Notes: generated by a model from the sequence alone, not told the origin. Positions 9,384 to 18,270 are shown, numbered from the stretch's first letter. The stretch: 64,000 nt of DNA from Methylobacterium sp. Leaf118 (GCF_920984675.1 NZ_CAKLBV010000011.1:37709-101708); one strand, 5' to 3'. Numbers and translations are program-made.

Positions 9384-10030
9384 GCGTATATTGCTTCTTT
9401 AAAGACTTTGCTGGACCGATAAGCACGACATTGGCGGCAGCAGCTGCTGCAAGTATTACATACATATTTGCACGCAAACAGGCAAGAACGGCAGAAATCC
9501 AAGCAAAGATTGCTTTGGAGAAATTGAAGTATGATACTCTTAGCCAGCGTCTTGATGTTGTGGACGCCGTAGAAGAAATGATAGCTGCGTCAATAAATAC
9601 AAGCGACGGTCAGCTAGCCGACACGCAAAAACTAATTCTAATACGAGCTCGTGTAAAAAGGGCTAGTTTCTATTTTCCACCAGAGGTGATTGTATATCTG
9701 AGCAATATTGTCAATAAATGTTTTGACGCAGCTCAGTATCAGCCCACCAAACCTATTGCGGAGCGCCGTGCTTGGGATGAGGGCAATCGCGCCTCATACG
9801 AGGCAGAAATAAAAGAAAGATTAGAGGCTAGAAGGTATCTATCTAAGGAAGGAAATAAAATACCAGAATTGCTTCGGCCTCATATTGCTGTAGATCTGTT
9901 CCAAGATACACGCCTGGCACCAAGCGCGCAGCATGAGGCCAGGATAAGAAAGCTCACCCGTGGCACCATCTCGATATTAGTATTAATCTTCTTCCTTGCA
10001 AGCGCGGCAGTGATCAGTCGCCTTGCCTAA
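9380..10030 (+). CDS. AT-rich hypothetical two-TM membrane protein, 216 aa
   Basis: The product has an N-terminal membrane segment at about residues 10-30, then a basic, helical linker (ARKQARTAEIQAKIALEKLKYD) and a helical cytoplasmic domain, and a second hydrophobic segment at about 195-214 near the C-terminus. An N-terminal TM followed by a QA-rich helix and KLxxDxxxxR is seen in a widespread but uncharacterised group of bacterial membrane proteins; that likeness is by eye only. The GC content and codon use (ATA, AGA, AAT) are strikingly different from all neighbours, pointing to recent transfer. It overlaps the 56-aa CxxC gene by ATGA. Confidence 0.72.
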   Translation: MSVYCFFKDFAGPISTTLAAAAAASITYIFARKQARTAEIQAKIALEKLKYDTLSQRLDVVDAVEEMIAASINTSDGQLADTQKLILIRARVKRASFYFPPEVIVYLSNIVNKCFDAAQYQPTKPIAERRAWDEGNRASYEAEIKERLEARRYLSKEGNKIPELLRPHIAVDLFQDTRLAPSAQHEARIRKLTRGTISILVLIFFLASAAVISRLA

Positions 10031-10114
10031 TTATAAAATTAATCCCCTTGATGTTGATCTGCGTTACCGCTGAACAAGGCTAGAAGCCTGGGCATTGCCG
10101 AGCAGCAGGCACAA

Positions 10115-10207
10115 ACCCCGCCGCGGCTTTCGCCGGGCGGGGCTGAGGAGGCGCCCATCGGTGAGGAGGGGCATGGGGTCAACGGGTGAGCGGGGGCGTT
10201 TCGTCCC
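10115..10207. repeat. 93-bp repeat, copy A (copy B at 26898-26989)
   Basis: The repeat begins with a GC-rich hairpin (ACCCCGCC ... GGCGGGGCTGAGG) and ends with GGGTCAACGGGTGAGCGGGGG then TTCGTCCC. The ends match copy B closely while the middle diverges. It follows the membrane-protein gene, so the hairpin may serve as a terminator. Confidence 0.75.
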
Positions 10208-10211
10208 GGCG

Positions 10212-10569
10212 TCACCCGCACTGTGTAGGCCCGCCCCCGTCCGGATCGCGGTAGTCGCGCCCTCGGTCGAGATAGGGGCGCAGCGTGTCCGCCAGCGGGC
10301 GCAGATCGGGCATCACTACCACGTCGCGGGCGTCCTGCCGCTCGGGGGTATTCCTTGCGCCGTTCTGGACGATGACAACAATACTCGGATGCTGACGCAG
10401 ACAGGCTTCCTTGAGGCGCTTGGGAGAGCAAAACCCCTAAGAGCAGCGGGAACTTCGGCCTCGCCAGCTTGCCCGCTTTTTTGAGGACAAAGAACTTAGA
10501 ACCCTTTATTTTCAGTGAGTTGGCGACCTCGTCAGTCCCCGTCATTTTTGAGACGGAACGGCAAGGCAA
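10212..10569 (-). pseudogene. Frameshifted small gene, about 115 codons
   Basis: On the minus strand an upstream part (MTGTDEVANSLKIKGSKFFV, start near 10545) and a downstream part (SPKRLKEACLRQHPSIVVIV, then RDVVVMPDLRPLADTLRPYL) both look coding but lie in different frames. Removing one base from a TTTT run (AAAA on the plus strand near 10433-10436) joins them into one open frame that ends at 10212. The family is not recognised. This may be a true mutation or a homopolymer sequencing error. Confidence 0.6.
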
Positions 10570-10746
10570 TGCCGGCGGCGGCCCTGCTCTAGGCTATAAG
10601 GCTCAGCTACTCCTTGACGTATGCTTGGTCTATCACGACGCAAGAATGCGGTCATCCGCGCATCGTAGCCCGAACCAAGGCTAACGGTAAGCGTTGGCGT
10701 GGGTGAGCTTGCTACCCACATCCGCGTCTTCTCATAGATCGAGAGA

Positions 10747-11112
10747 TTAGGCTGAAGCGCAGCCAGAAATCTCGCGCCAAGCGCGTTCGGCGTAGAAGGT
10801 CGCGCCCATAAGGCTCCAAGCGCCGCGAATCACCACCGCGGCGCCTTTTCCCCGCTTCCGGATGTCCATGTCGACGAAGCGGTTGGTCGCCGAGCTGACC
10901 AGCCCGACGCTGGTCTCCTCCAGCGTGATCTTGATGGTATCGGCGCCGCGCAAATCGGTCAGCCGGGCCATGCCGGGATAGGCTCGATCGAGGATCGAAT
11001 AGGCGCACGCGGCAAACCGGGCGTGATCCGTCGGCACCTCGTAGGCGAGATCGGCGCGAGCCGCCGCGGGCGCCAAGGCGAGACCGATACAGAGCGGTAG
11101 GCCCATCCTCAT
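10747..11112 (-). CDS. Secreted hypothetical protein, 121 aa
   Basis: The start at 11112 follows a CAGGAT site and gives a clean Sec signal: MRMGLPLCIGLALAPAAARA with cleavage after ARA. The mature part of about 100 residues has two Cys-free halves and no recognised domain; it contains DTIKITLEETSVGLVSSA and FVDMDIRKRG. It is probably a periplasmic protein. It reads opposite to the KilA-N gene, with which it shares a roughly 320-bp divergent leader. Confidence 0.65.
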   Translation of the reverse strand: MRMGLPLCIGLALAPAAARADLAYEVPTDHARFAACAYSILDRAYPGMARLTDLRGADTIKITLEETSVGLVSSATNRFVDMDIRKRGKGAAVVIRGAWSLMGATFYAERAWREISGCASA

Positions 11113-11430
11113 GCGCCATCCTGACCACGGGTTCGCTTGTGTTGGCAAGGCGGCGCCGGGGGCAAAGAGGGATGAGGCGCTGTAACCGATAGGCGACGGT
11201 CGGTGGATATCCAACCTGTCGTGGCTGAAGGCAGTCGACTTCGTCACCCGCCGACGCCAGCATGGGTGTCCCAAAACGAAAAGCCGCCCCGAATGATTCG
11301 AGACGGCTTTCGCGGAGGGGCTGGCCGAAACCAAGACACCTTCTGTGCAAGCGGATCTTCATCACGATCCGTAGGGCGTGTCCATCCTTCGGTCAGCGGT
11401 TCTTCACCGCAGTCTGAAGGAAGTGCGATT
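11113..11430. other. Divergent leader between secreted protein and KilA-N gene
   Basis: No gene is supported here. A hairpin at 11280-11311 pairs AAAGCCG with CGGCTTT. Promoters for both flanking genes should lie here, but I could not pick a convincing -35/-10 pair. Confidence 0.45.
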
Positions 11431-12255
11431 TTGCAACAGCATCTTGATCTCATCCCCCATCGGGTGGGCGGCGACCTCGTATGCCAGCGGCCGAGTGACG
11501 GCTACATCAACGCCACCGCGATGTGTCAGGCGACCGGAAAGCGCTTCCACGACTACATGCGGATCGGGCCCACGCAAGCCTTCCTGGCAGCCCTGGCGAC
11601 CGAAACGGGTATACCCGTTCCGACGTTGGTTCAGACACTTAACGGAGGCGATGTCCGCTTCCAAGGCACGTGGGTTCACCCCCAGGTCGCAATCAACTTG
11701 GCGACGTGGTGCTCGGCGACCTTTGCGGTGCAAGTGAGCAAGTGGGTCTACGACTGGATGTCAGGGCGCACCGCGCTCCGCCCGCAGCTGCCCTATCACC
11801 TGCGCCGTCACATGGCGAACCACCCGAACGTGCCGCCTGGACACTTCTCGATCCTCGTCGAAATGACGACCCTGCTCATCGCCCCCATGGAGAGCATGGG
11901 CTACACGCTGCCGGACCACATGCTGCCAGACATCTCGCAGGGCCGGATCTTCTGCCGATGGCTGCGTGATGAGTGGGGTATCGACACCGACTCGTTGCCG
12001 ACCTACCGGCACGACTTCGAAGACGGGCGCGTGGTCTCTCCGAAGGCCTATCCCGACGACATGCTGGCGGCATTCCGCAAGCACTTCTGGACGGTGTGGC
12101 TGCCCGAGCGGGCGGAGGATTATTTCAGGGGCAAGGATGCGCGCGCCCTGGAGTTCCTGCCGCGCCTGCTAGCCCGAGCCGCCGCTGCCGGACTTCCGGC
12201 GCCCTTCAAGAGGCTGCCTCCGCGGCCGGTGCCGAAGCAGAAGCGCCGCGCCTGA
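11431..12255 (+). CDS. KilA-N domain protein
   Basis: KilA-N is a DNA-binding domain frequent in phages and large DNA viruses. Here it spans about residues 15-110, with the hallmark GYINATAMCQATGKRFHDY, followed by FQGTWVHPQVAINLATWCS and FAVQVSKWVYDW. The remaining 160 residues form an unrecognised C-terminal region with a basic tail (PPRPVPKQKRRA). TTG 11431 was chosen because AAGGAAG lies seven bases ahead and the domain begins soon after; an open frame extends to 11203 but reads as non-coding. It is the only phage-type gene reading rightward, so it may be a regulator or antirepressor-like factor. Confidence 0.85.
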   Translation: MQQHLDLIPHRVGGDLVCQRPSDGYINATAMCQATGKRFHDYMRIGPTQAFLAALATETGIPVPTLVQTLNGGDVRFQGTWVHPQVAINLATWCSATFAVQVSKWVYDWMSGRTALRPQLPYHLRRHMANHPNVPPGHFSILVEMTTLLIAPMESMGYTLPDHMLPDISQGRIFCRWLRDEWGIDTDSLPTYRHDFEDGRVVSPKAYPDDMLAAFRKHFWTVWLPERAEDYFRGKDARALEFLPRLLARAAAAGLPAPFKRLPPRPVPKQKRRA

Positions 12256-12263
12256 GGCGACAA

Positions 12264-12300
12264 CAAAAAGCCCCGCTCCGGTTTCCCGGGCGGGGCTGAG
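12264..12300. terminator. Hairpin terminator between convergent genes
   Basis: AGCCCCGC ... GCGGGGCT forms an 8-bp stem with an inner CCGG/CCGG extension and a TTT loop, preceded by AAAAA on the plus strand, which reads as a T-run after the hairpin for the leftward train. It sits between the KilA-N gene and the leftward operon. Confidence 0.7.
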
Positions 12301-12348
12301 TCTGTTGAGCCGTCTGGAAGGACATAGAAACCGGCACGGCCGTGGGCG

Positions 12349-12807
12349 TCAGGGGCGGGGCGGCATGGGGAGCGCTCCGAAGTCGCCAGGGCGTAGCAGC
12401 GGGCCGAGCTTCGGGCTGCCAAGGCCCGGCAGAGGCGTCGAGGGCTTGGCGTGCGCGCCGATGCGCTTCGCCGCCGCCTCCATGCGGGTCAGGGCCGAGA
12501 TAGCGTCCGCCTGCGCCTGCCGGAATTCGGTGGCCGCCTGCACCTCGGCGAGGAAGGCCTGAACGACCGGCTCGGCGCCCTCGAAGAAGCCCAGGCTCCA
12601 TTCTTCGATCTCGGCGGCGGTCCATCCATTGTCTGAGAGGCTGTGCGCGCCCGCGTGCTCGGCCCGCTCGAGAGAGGGTGCCAGAGCGCGGAGTAGGGCC
12701 AGATTCGTGCGTGCTCGCTCGACCGCGTTCCGGGCAATTTGCTGTCCGCTGGCCAAGCCATCGAGCCGAGCGGTGGAGGCGGCGCCTGTCGCGCCGGGGC
12801 CGGTCAC
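12349..12807 (-). CDS. Phage-associated hypothetical protein, 152 aa
   Basis: This is the last gene of the leftward train. GTG 12807 overlaps the upstream stop as GTGA. The product is mainly helical, with heptad-like stretches (IARNAVERARTNLALLRALA and VVQAFLAEVQAATEFRQAQ), and ends in a Pro/Leu-rich tail. No domain is recognised. Its place directly after the tape-measure gene and its partner suggests a tail-assembly or chaperone-type role, by position only. Confidence 0.6.
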   Translation of the reverse strand: MTGPGATGAASTARLDGLASGQQIARNAVERARTNLALLRALAPSLERAEHAGAHSLSDNGWTAAEIEEWSLGFFEGAEPVVQAFLAEVQAATEFRQAQADAISALTRMEAAAKRIGAHAKPSTPLPGLGSPKLGPLLRPGDFGALPMPPRP

Positions 12808-13556
12808 GATGCCCTCTCCGCGGCGCGCCGCTGCTGCCGGGAGATCCCGGGCGCAGAGGGCACCCGGCCTTCGAGAATGCCCGGGTGGATCATCGAGCCG
12901 AGCTGATCGTCCCACGTGCGCGCCACCCGCTGAGAGATACCGGCCTCGGTGATCTCGGTCAGCACCACCTGGCCGCCGACGATGAAGCGCTCCACCGCGC
13001 CGGGCAGGCCGCCGACAGGCGTGAGGGTTCGGCGCTGCAACTCGATCAGCTTGAGAAGCAAGGCTTCCGGTTCCATCGTCGGGATGGTTCCGTTCACCAA
13101 AAGCCCGGCCTCGATCATCGTGTCGGCAGCCGGCAGCGGAGCGACCAGGATTTCTTGGCTCAGGAACGTGAAGGCGGGCAGGCCAGGGTGATCAACGCTG
13201 CTGATCACGTGCGCCTCGCATCGCCGCCGCGATACCGACCAACCGGTAATCGCCAGCTCAAACTCCGGCGCCCCTGCAAGGTCCGACCACCGCATGACGT
13301 GGTTCTGATAGGCGTCTTCGAGGAAGCGGGCACCGCCGGAAACCATCGCGTCGAAGGATGGAAAGGCGGCCGCGAGATCTGTCGCCAACGCGGGCAGCGC
13401 CGCGACGGCACCGCGGGTGGTGATCGCGCAGCGCAGATGCGGCAGGGTGATTACCTTGGAGACCCAAGCCCTCACCACACCGTCGCCATCAAGTCCGGCC
13501 GTGTCGCTTGCGATCAGGGCGAGGGCCCCCTTCGCATAGATGGTGGTGGTGCTCAC
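12804..13556 (-). CDS. Phage-associated hypothetical protein, 250 aa
   Basis: GTG 13556 overlaps the tape-measure stop by GTGA. The product begins STTTIYAKGALALIASDTAGLDGDG, whose N-terminal Thr-rich start and following Gly/Asp are reminiscent of Ntn-hydrolase folds. The likeness is weak and no catalytic set can be assigned. It ends in a basic QQRRAAERAS tail. The position after the tape measure suggests a distal tail component. The open frame extends upstream inside the tape-measure gene, but that part is an antisense-like shadow. Confidence 0.65.
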   Translation of the reverse strand: MSTTTIYAKGALALIASDTAGLDGDGVVRAWVSKVITLPHLRCAITTRGAVAALPALATDLAAAFPSFDAMVSGGARFLEDAYQNHVMRWSDLAGAPEFELAITGWSVSRRRCEAHVISSVDHPGLPAFTFLSQEILVAPLPAADTMIEAGLLVNGTIPTMEPEALLLKLIELQRRTLTPVGGLPGAVERFIVGGQVVLTEITEAGISQRVARTWDDQLGSMIHPGILEGRVPSAPGISRQQRRAAERAS

Positions 13557-16132
13557 GCTGCCTGCTCCTGCGGCTCGTCGTCGTTGGCGATGGTGAAGCC
13601 CGTCAGAGCGCCACCGACACAGCCCACGATCGGGTTCTGACTCTGGTAGCCGATGGCGGCACCGGCTCCGGCCGCGACCAGTCCGCCCCCGAGCTTGGAC
13701 GACATGAAGCCGCCGCCCTCCTTCTGCGGCTTCAGCCATTCGGACATACTGTCGAAAATGCCGGTGGAGGCGCCGGAGGAAACGGCCTTTTCCATCTTGT
13801 CGAAGTCGAACAGCTTCAGCGCCGGGCTGTCCTTCCCGCTGAACAGCGGGGCGAGGATGTTCTGCTCGATCTGCCGTGTGCCGATCTTGGCCAGGCTCTT
13901 CGTGAGGTTCGAAACCAGCCCGTCCAAGCCCTTGTTGCCGGCGCTGAACATTTCATCGAACACGCCCGAGAAAGCGTGGGACATCTCCTTGGCAAGATCA
14001 TCGGTCTTCGCCTTGACGCCCTCGAGTTCCTTGCCGTCGAGGTTCAGCTTGATTTTCGTCTCGATAGCGGTGACGTATCGCGGGTCGATCTTCGCAAGAT
14101 GATCGCGATACTTGTCCAAGAGCCCTTGCAGTTCCTGGCCCTGCTTGCGCAGCGCGTCCTCCGGGAACAGTTTCTTGAAGGCTTCCTCCGCCTGGCTCTT
14201 GAACCTCTCGAACTCCTGGGCCGCGGCCTTGGCCGCCTTGCCGGCCTTGTCGATGTCCGCGGCCGCCTGCTTGGCGCCGTCGCCCGTGTTCCGGAGCGCG
14301 TCCGCGAGCTTGTCGCTGGACGCCTGGTCGGCGAGGCGCTTGCGCTCTTCGCGGGCCGCCTTGGACGCCTCCTTCAGCTCGTTGAACCGGTTCGCGATCG
14401 CGGTCCCGGCCTCGCCGAGGTAGTCGCGCGACATGGCCGCCTTGCCGATCCCAGCGAGGTCGGAGGCGAGCTGCGAGGCGGTCTTCCCGGATGCCGCCTC
14501 GACGCGGCCCAAGCTCACCTCTGCCGCGGTGGCGAGCCTCGAGAAACCGGGCACGTTCTCGCCGATCGCGTTGACCGCCTCCACGACCTTGTTGAAGCCG
14601 CGGACCACGAAATTCACGGCGCCCTCGACCGCCGATATCAGCGCGTTCGCCGCCGCAGCGCCGTAGCCGCCGAACGCGCTGGGCAGGCCTTCCCAGGCGG
14701 CAACCGCCATCTGGTAACCGGCCGTGAACACCCCGATGACGCCGTTGATGTAGGCCTTGTCCGCCTCAAGCGCCGTCGCCAGGAAGTCCGAGATCCTGCT
14801 GGCGCCTTGTGGAACGAGGGAGCCGTAATCGATCGTCTTGCCGCTCAGCACCTGGTCGAACTCGCCGACCATCTGCAGGACGATCTTCGCGGAGTCGTAG
14901 GCCTCGACCGCCGCCGCCCCCACGCTGCGCAGCGTGTCGACGACGGAGGCGAGCGAGCGCCCCCACTCCGCGGCGCCGTCCTGGCCCGCCCGCAGGAAGC
15001 CCGCCACGTCGCCGGCCGCCCGGGACAGCGCGTCGTTGAAGCCGTTGCGCGCGATCGTGTCCCGCAGCTCGAGCCACGCCGTGGACATGCGGTTGAGGTT
15101 GGCCTGGAGCCCGTTGGCCGCCTTCGCCGCGGCGTCGCCGTATGTGGCCTGGAGCTCCTTCGCCAGCTTCGGCAGGAGGTCGGCCGCGAACAGCTTGCCG
15201 TCGCCCATGAGCTTGAGGAGCGCCGTCTGAGTCATCCCCATGGCCTTGGCGGAAAGGCTGAGCGCGCCGGGCAACGCTTCGCCGAGCTGCCCGGTCATCT
15301 CCTCCGCGGAGACTTTGCCCTTCGACATCATTTGCTGAACGGCGATGAGGGCCCGGCCGGTCGTCTCCGAATCCTTGCCCAGCGCGCCCATGGCGGACGA
15401 CACGGCGACGAAGACTTCCCGGGTCGCCTGGCCCTGTAGGGCGGTACCGCGGCTCGCCGCGAGGAAGCTGAGGTACTGCGTCGAGGTCTCACCGAGGGCG
15501 AGGCCGAGCCGTTCCGAGGTGTCCTTGATGAACGCGAACTCCCGGGCGCCCTGCTCCGCCGAGCCGGCCGCCGCCGCGAAGCCGCGTTCCAGCGACTCCA
15601 TTTGCAGCCCCGCCTTCGCGATGCCGGCGAGCGCCGCGCCGCCGCCGATCAGCGCGAGCGCGCTCCCGACCATCGCGAGCACCGGCCCGAGGCGTGACGC
15701 CGCGCCGGCCATGGTGGCGAAGCTGCCGGCCGCATTGTCGTTGGCCGCGGAGAGCCGGGGCGTGATGCCCAAGACGCGTTCCTGTTTCGCCCGGTACGCG
15801 TCGAGCGTGGCGGCCGCCTGCGCCTGGGAGACCTGTCCGCGCCGGACGGCCCGGTCCGCATCGGACTGCGCCCGCGCCATCCGCTGTTCCAGGGCAAATT
15901 GGGAGTCGACCTTGGCGCGGAGCCGATCGAAGGCGCTCGAGCGTTCCGCAAGGAGTCGGGTCGCCTTCGAGTGAGCGTCCCCCGATCCATCGATTTTGCC
16001 CTGCAGGCGATCTTCCGCATTGGCGGCCCGGTCCGCCGCCGCGGCCGCCTTGTTCATCGCCTTCTCGTAATCGGACGCGCCAGCCTTCGCCGAGCGCGCA
16101 TCGATCACGAGTTCCGTTACGACCTGGGGCAT
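13553..16132 (-). CDS. Phage tail tape measure protein
   Basis: Tape measure proteins set tail length and sit in the tail tube. This one is 859 residues. The first 130 residues are coiled coil (KAMNKAAAAADRAANAEDRL). Around 135-190 there is a hydrophobic segment with LALIGGGAALAGIAKAGLQM, and then the conserved tape-measure N-terminal core: FAFIKDTSERLGLALGETSTQYLSFL, MSKGKVSAEEMTGQLGEALPGAL and KLFAADLLPKLAKEL. A long helical section follows, with further coiled coil at about 590-690, and a glycine-rich hydrophobic end. The start at 16132 gives the common PQVVTELVIDARSAKAG opening. It is the best evidence that the island came from a tailed phage. The short length implies a short tail if it is functional. 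Confidence 0.93.
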   Translation of the reverse strand: MPQVVTELVIDARSAKAGASDYEKAMNKAAAAADRAANAEDRLQGKIDGSGDAHSKATRLLAERSSAFDRLRAKVDSQFALEQRMARAQSDADRAVRRGQVSQAQAAATLDAYRAKQERVLGITPRLSAANDNAAGSFATMAGAASRLGPVLAMVGSALALIGGGAALAGIAKAGLQMESLERGFAAAAGSAEQGAREFAFIKDTSERLGLALGETSTQYLSFLAASRGTALQGQATREVFVAVSSAMGALGKDSETTGRALIAVQQMMSKGKVSAEEMTGQLGEALPGALSLSAKAMGMTQTALLKLMGDGKLFAADLLPKLAKELQATYGDAAAKAANGLQANLNRMSTAWLELRDTIARNGFNDALSRAAGDVAGFLRAGQDGAAEWGRSLASVVDTLRSVGAAAVEAYDSAKIVLQMVGEFDQVLSGKTIDYGSLVPQGASRISDFLATALEADKAYINGVIGVFTAGYQMAVAAWEGLPSAFGGYGAAAANALISAVEGAVNFVVRGFNKVVEAVNAIGENVPGFSRLATAAEVSLGRVEAASGKTASQLASDLAGIGKAAMSRDYLGEAGTAIANRFNELKEASKAAREERKRLADQASSDKLADALRNTGDGAKQAAADIDKAGKAAKAAAQEFERFKSQAEEAFKKLFPEDALRKQGQELQGLLDKYRDHLAKIDPRYVTAIETKIKLNLDGKELEGVKAKTDDLAKEMSHAFSGVFDEMFSAGNKGLDGLVSNLTKSLAKIGTRQIEQNILAPLFSGKDSPALKLFDFDKMEKAVSSGASTGIFDSMSEWLKPQKEGGGFMSSKLGGGLVAAGAGAAIGYQSQNPIVGCVGGALTGFTIANDDEPQEQAA

Positions 16133-16286
16133 TGCCGATCCTCGAAATGGGGCCTCGGCGCTCGCCAGGACGAGGCTGAGGAATTTGCCGGCCGCGCCCC
16201 GGAGACGGGCCGCCGGCTGTCGGTGTTGTTGCGGTCACCGCCGACTGGACCGGCGCGCGGAGATGCTGAGACCGCGCGCGTGGAAA

Positions 16287-16583
16287 TCAGGCCGCGATCC
16301 AGGCCAGCTTGTCGCCGGCATCGCAGAAGATCTGGCGGGTGACGTTCGCGGCCACGAAAATGCGACCTTCACCGTCCGGACTGGCGTCGGGGTTCGGACC
16401 GACGGCCACGAACGCGTCAACGGAGGTGCGGACCTCGAACGCGATCATCGCCACCGAGGGCGCCTTCAGCGTCGTGACGCCCGGGGTGGCCATCGTGTGC
16501 GACCACGCAGGGCGCTTGAGCAGGGCGATGCTCTGGTAATTTACGATCGGTGCGCACGTGACGTGGAGACCATTCAAGGCCAT
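16287..16583 (-). CDS. Phage-associated hypothetical protein, 98 aa
   Basis: This small beta-rich, probably soluble protein (MALNGLHVTCAPIVNYQSIA ... GRIFVAANVTRQIFCDAG) is encoded between the S49 protease and tape-measure genes. There is a good leader (AAAGGAGAG before ATG 16583). In tailed phages this slot often holds head-tail joining or tail-tube genes, but no family is recognised. The 154-bp gap to the tape-measure gene has no further frame. Confidence 0.65.
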   Translation of the reverse strand: MALNGLHVTCAPIVNYQSIALLKRPAWSHTMATPGVTTLKAPSVAMIAFEVRTSVDAFVAVGPNPDASPDGEGRIFVAANVTRQIFCDAGDKLAWIAA

Positions 16584-16606
16584 GTCGCTCTCTCCTTTGG
16601 TTGGGT

Positions 16607-17611
16607 TCAGCGGTACCGAAGCTCGTGCCGCAGACGCTGTGCGGCGAGTTGCTCGCGCGGATCGTCGCTCATCTGCATCCTGAGGAGTTGCCGCTTGGCC
16701 CTGAGCTCGTCCTGCGGAGATCCTGCGAAGGCGGATGAGGCAGACGGCCCCCGCACGGCCGGCGTCGAGGTGCTGAGGCGGGTGAGGGTCTGCCGGAGCG
16801 TGGCGACGCTGTCGGCCATGCCGAGCCGGACCGCATCACGGGCGCCGACCGTGCGGCCCTGGCCAAAGTCGGATTTGACCTTCTGGACGGACACGCCGCG
16901 ACCGCGGGCGACAGCGCCGACGAAATCCCGCATGTAGCGGTCCACCTCACCCTGGAGGTGCCGGCGTCCCGCATCGCTGAGGGGCTCATAGGGATTTCCC
17001 TCCACCTTGAACGGGGAATCGGTTGCGGTGACGAAGGACACCGCCACGCCGTCCGCAGCGACCGCCGCCGAGATATCCCGGTGCATCATGTAGACGCCGA
17101 TCGAGCCGACCTCGCCGCTCGGCGACATCACCACTTCGGTGGCACTGGAGGCGAGCCAATAGCCCGCCGACGCCGCAAGGCTGTTGACCTGTGCAACGAT
17201 CGGCTTCTTGCGCCGGCCCGCGAAGATTTCGTCAGCGAGCTCCGGCACGCCGCTGACGCTGCCCCCGGGCGAATCGACGTCCAGGACGATGGCACTCACG
17301 GTAGGATCTGCCAGCGCCTGCCGCAGCGCGGCGGCCACCTGCTGGGTACTGACGCCTCCGCCGGAACTCATGTCGTTGATGAGGGGCGCCCTTTGGCTGA
17401 CGATCCCAACGAGCGAGATCAGCGCCACGCTGGACGGCGGCGCCGCAGTCGACCCGGTCCGGCCGGGTCCGACACGGGCTTGGATTTCGGTTGGCGTGAA
17501 CCGAACGCCCTGCGCTCGCAGTTCCAAGAAAGCAGCGACTTCGTCGATCTTGCTCGGCAGAAGAGCCAGGGGCTGACGACAGGCCGCGGCGAAAACTCGG
17601 TCAATGCTCAT
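16607..17611 (-). CDS. S49 family serine peptidase (SppA/capsid-protease type)
   Basis: S49 proteases use a Ser-Lys dyad. The 334-residue product has the ClpP-like core with DVDSPGGSVSGVPELAD, the nucleophile in NSLAASAGYWLAS (Ser about 148), and the general base Lys about 202 in SPFKVEGNPYEP. The spacing of about 54 residues fits known SppA enzymes. EVGSIGVYMMHRD between them is also conserved. There is no signal peptide or membrane segment, which favours the phage head-maturation type (protein C of lambda-like phages) over the host signal peptide peptidase. It lies four genes before the tape measure, and its start overlaps the upstream gene stop by ATGA. Oddly, no capsid or portal gene is next to it. 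Confidence 0.92.
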   Translation of the reverse strand: MSIDRVFAAACRQPLALLPSKIDEVAAFLELRAQGVRFTPTEIQARVGPGRTGSTAAPPSSVALISLVGIVSQRAPLINDMSSGGGVSTQQVAAALRQALADPTVSAIVLDVDSPGGSVSGVPELADEIFAGRRKKPIVAQVNSLAASAGYWLASSATEVVMSPSGEVGSIGVYMMHRDISAAVAADGVAVSFVTATDSPFKVEGNPYEPLSDAGRRHLQGEVDRYMRDFVGAVARGRGVSVQKVKSDFGQGRTVGARDAVRLGMADSVATLRQTLTRLSTSTPAVRGPSASSAFAGSPQDELRAKRQLLRMQMSDDPREQLAAQRLRHELRYR

Positions 17612-18270
17612 CGGCCGGTGACCTCCGTCATCTCCGTGCCATCAGGCAGGCTCTCCAGAATGGCCGCGAGCCGTCCTTCGATGCCGGATTGATCCAGGTC
17701 GAACTTCATCGCCTCAGCCGCGTCCCGCGCCGCGAGGATGGCCTTCCTCCGAGCAACCTTCGCGGCCGCGTTGCTCCAAATTTCGGGATATCTCTTGACC
17801 CGCTCTCGATCGAAATAGGTCCCGCGTTGCTCGTGATTCACGGGCTCTTCGAGATTTGCCTGCCACAGGGCATACAGATCCTGGATAAACTCGTCGATGA
17901 TCGGCTCATGCGACGCGTGAACTTGGCGCCGCAGGCTCTCCTCCGAATACCGGAAGTCATGTTCTCGCCGGAAGCGCGCATCCTGAGCGGCGGCATAGGC
18001 TTTCTCGGCGGCCCGGAATGCCGGCGCCAGGCTCGCGAGGTGCTGTGCCGCCTTGTGCTCGGCCTCCGCGAGACGCGGCAGCTCGCGGTCCCGTTCGGCC
18101 GCCAGCGCGGCGAGGACGCTGCCAGCCTCATCGCGCCGTGCCGCGCGCTCCTCCGGAGATGGCAGTTCCGGCTCTGCCTTCGGGTCCGGCACCAGTCCCC
18201 GCAGCTTGGCGAGGATGTCGGCGACGGTGAGGCCGATGCGGCCGGGTCGGAAATCTGGAATCGCGAGCAT
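17608..18270 (-). CDS. Phage-associated hypothetical protein, 220 aa, coiled coil
   Basis: This helical protein has a long charged coiled-coil region at about residues 40-110 (EERAARRDEAGSVLAALAAE, EAEHKAAQHLASLAPAFRAA). It contains FRREHDFRYSEESLRRQVHA and IIDEFIQDLYALWQANLEEP. No family is recognised. It is coupled by ATGA to the S49 gene, so a scaffold-like or head-assembly role is conceivable; this is inference from position only. Confidence 0.65.
   Translation of the reverse strand: MLAIPDFRPGRIGLTVADILAKLRGLVPDPKAEPELPSPEERAARRDEAGSVLAALAAERDRELPRLAEAEHKAAQHLASLAPAFRAAEKAYAAAQDARFRREHDFRYSEESLRRQVHASHEPIIDEFIQDLYALWQANLEEPVNHEQRGTYFDRERVKRYPEIWSNAAAKVARRKAILAARDAAEAMKFDLDQSGIEGRLAAILESLPDGTEMTEVTGR

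Noticed and set aside
13508..15439. A 643-codon plus-strand frame over the tape-measure gene
   Set aside because: Opposite a gene with clear domain motifs; its composition is typical of antisense high-GC frames.
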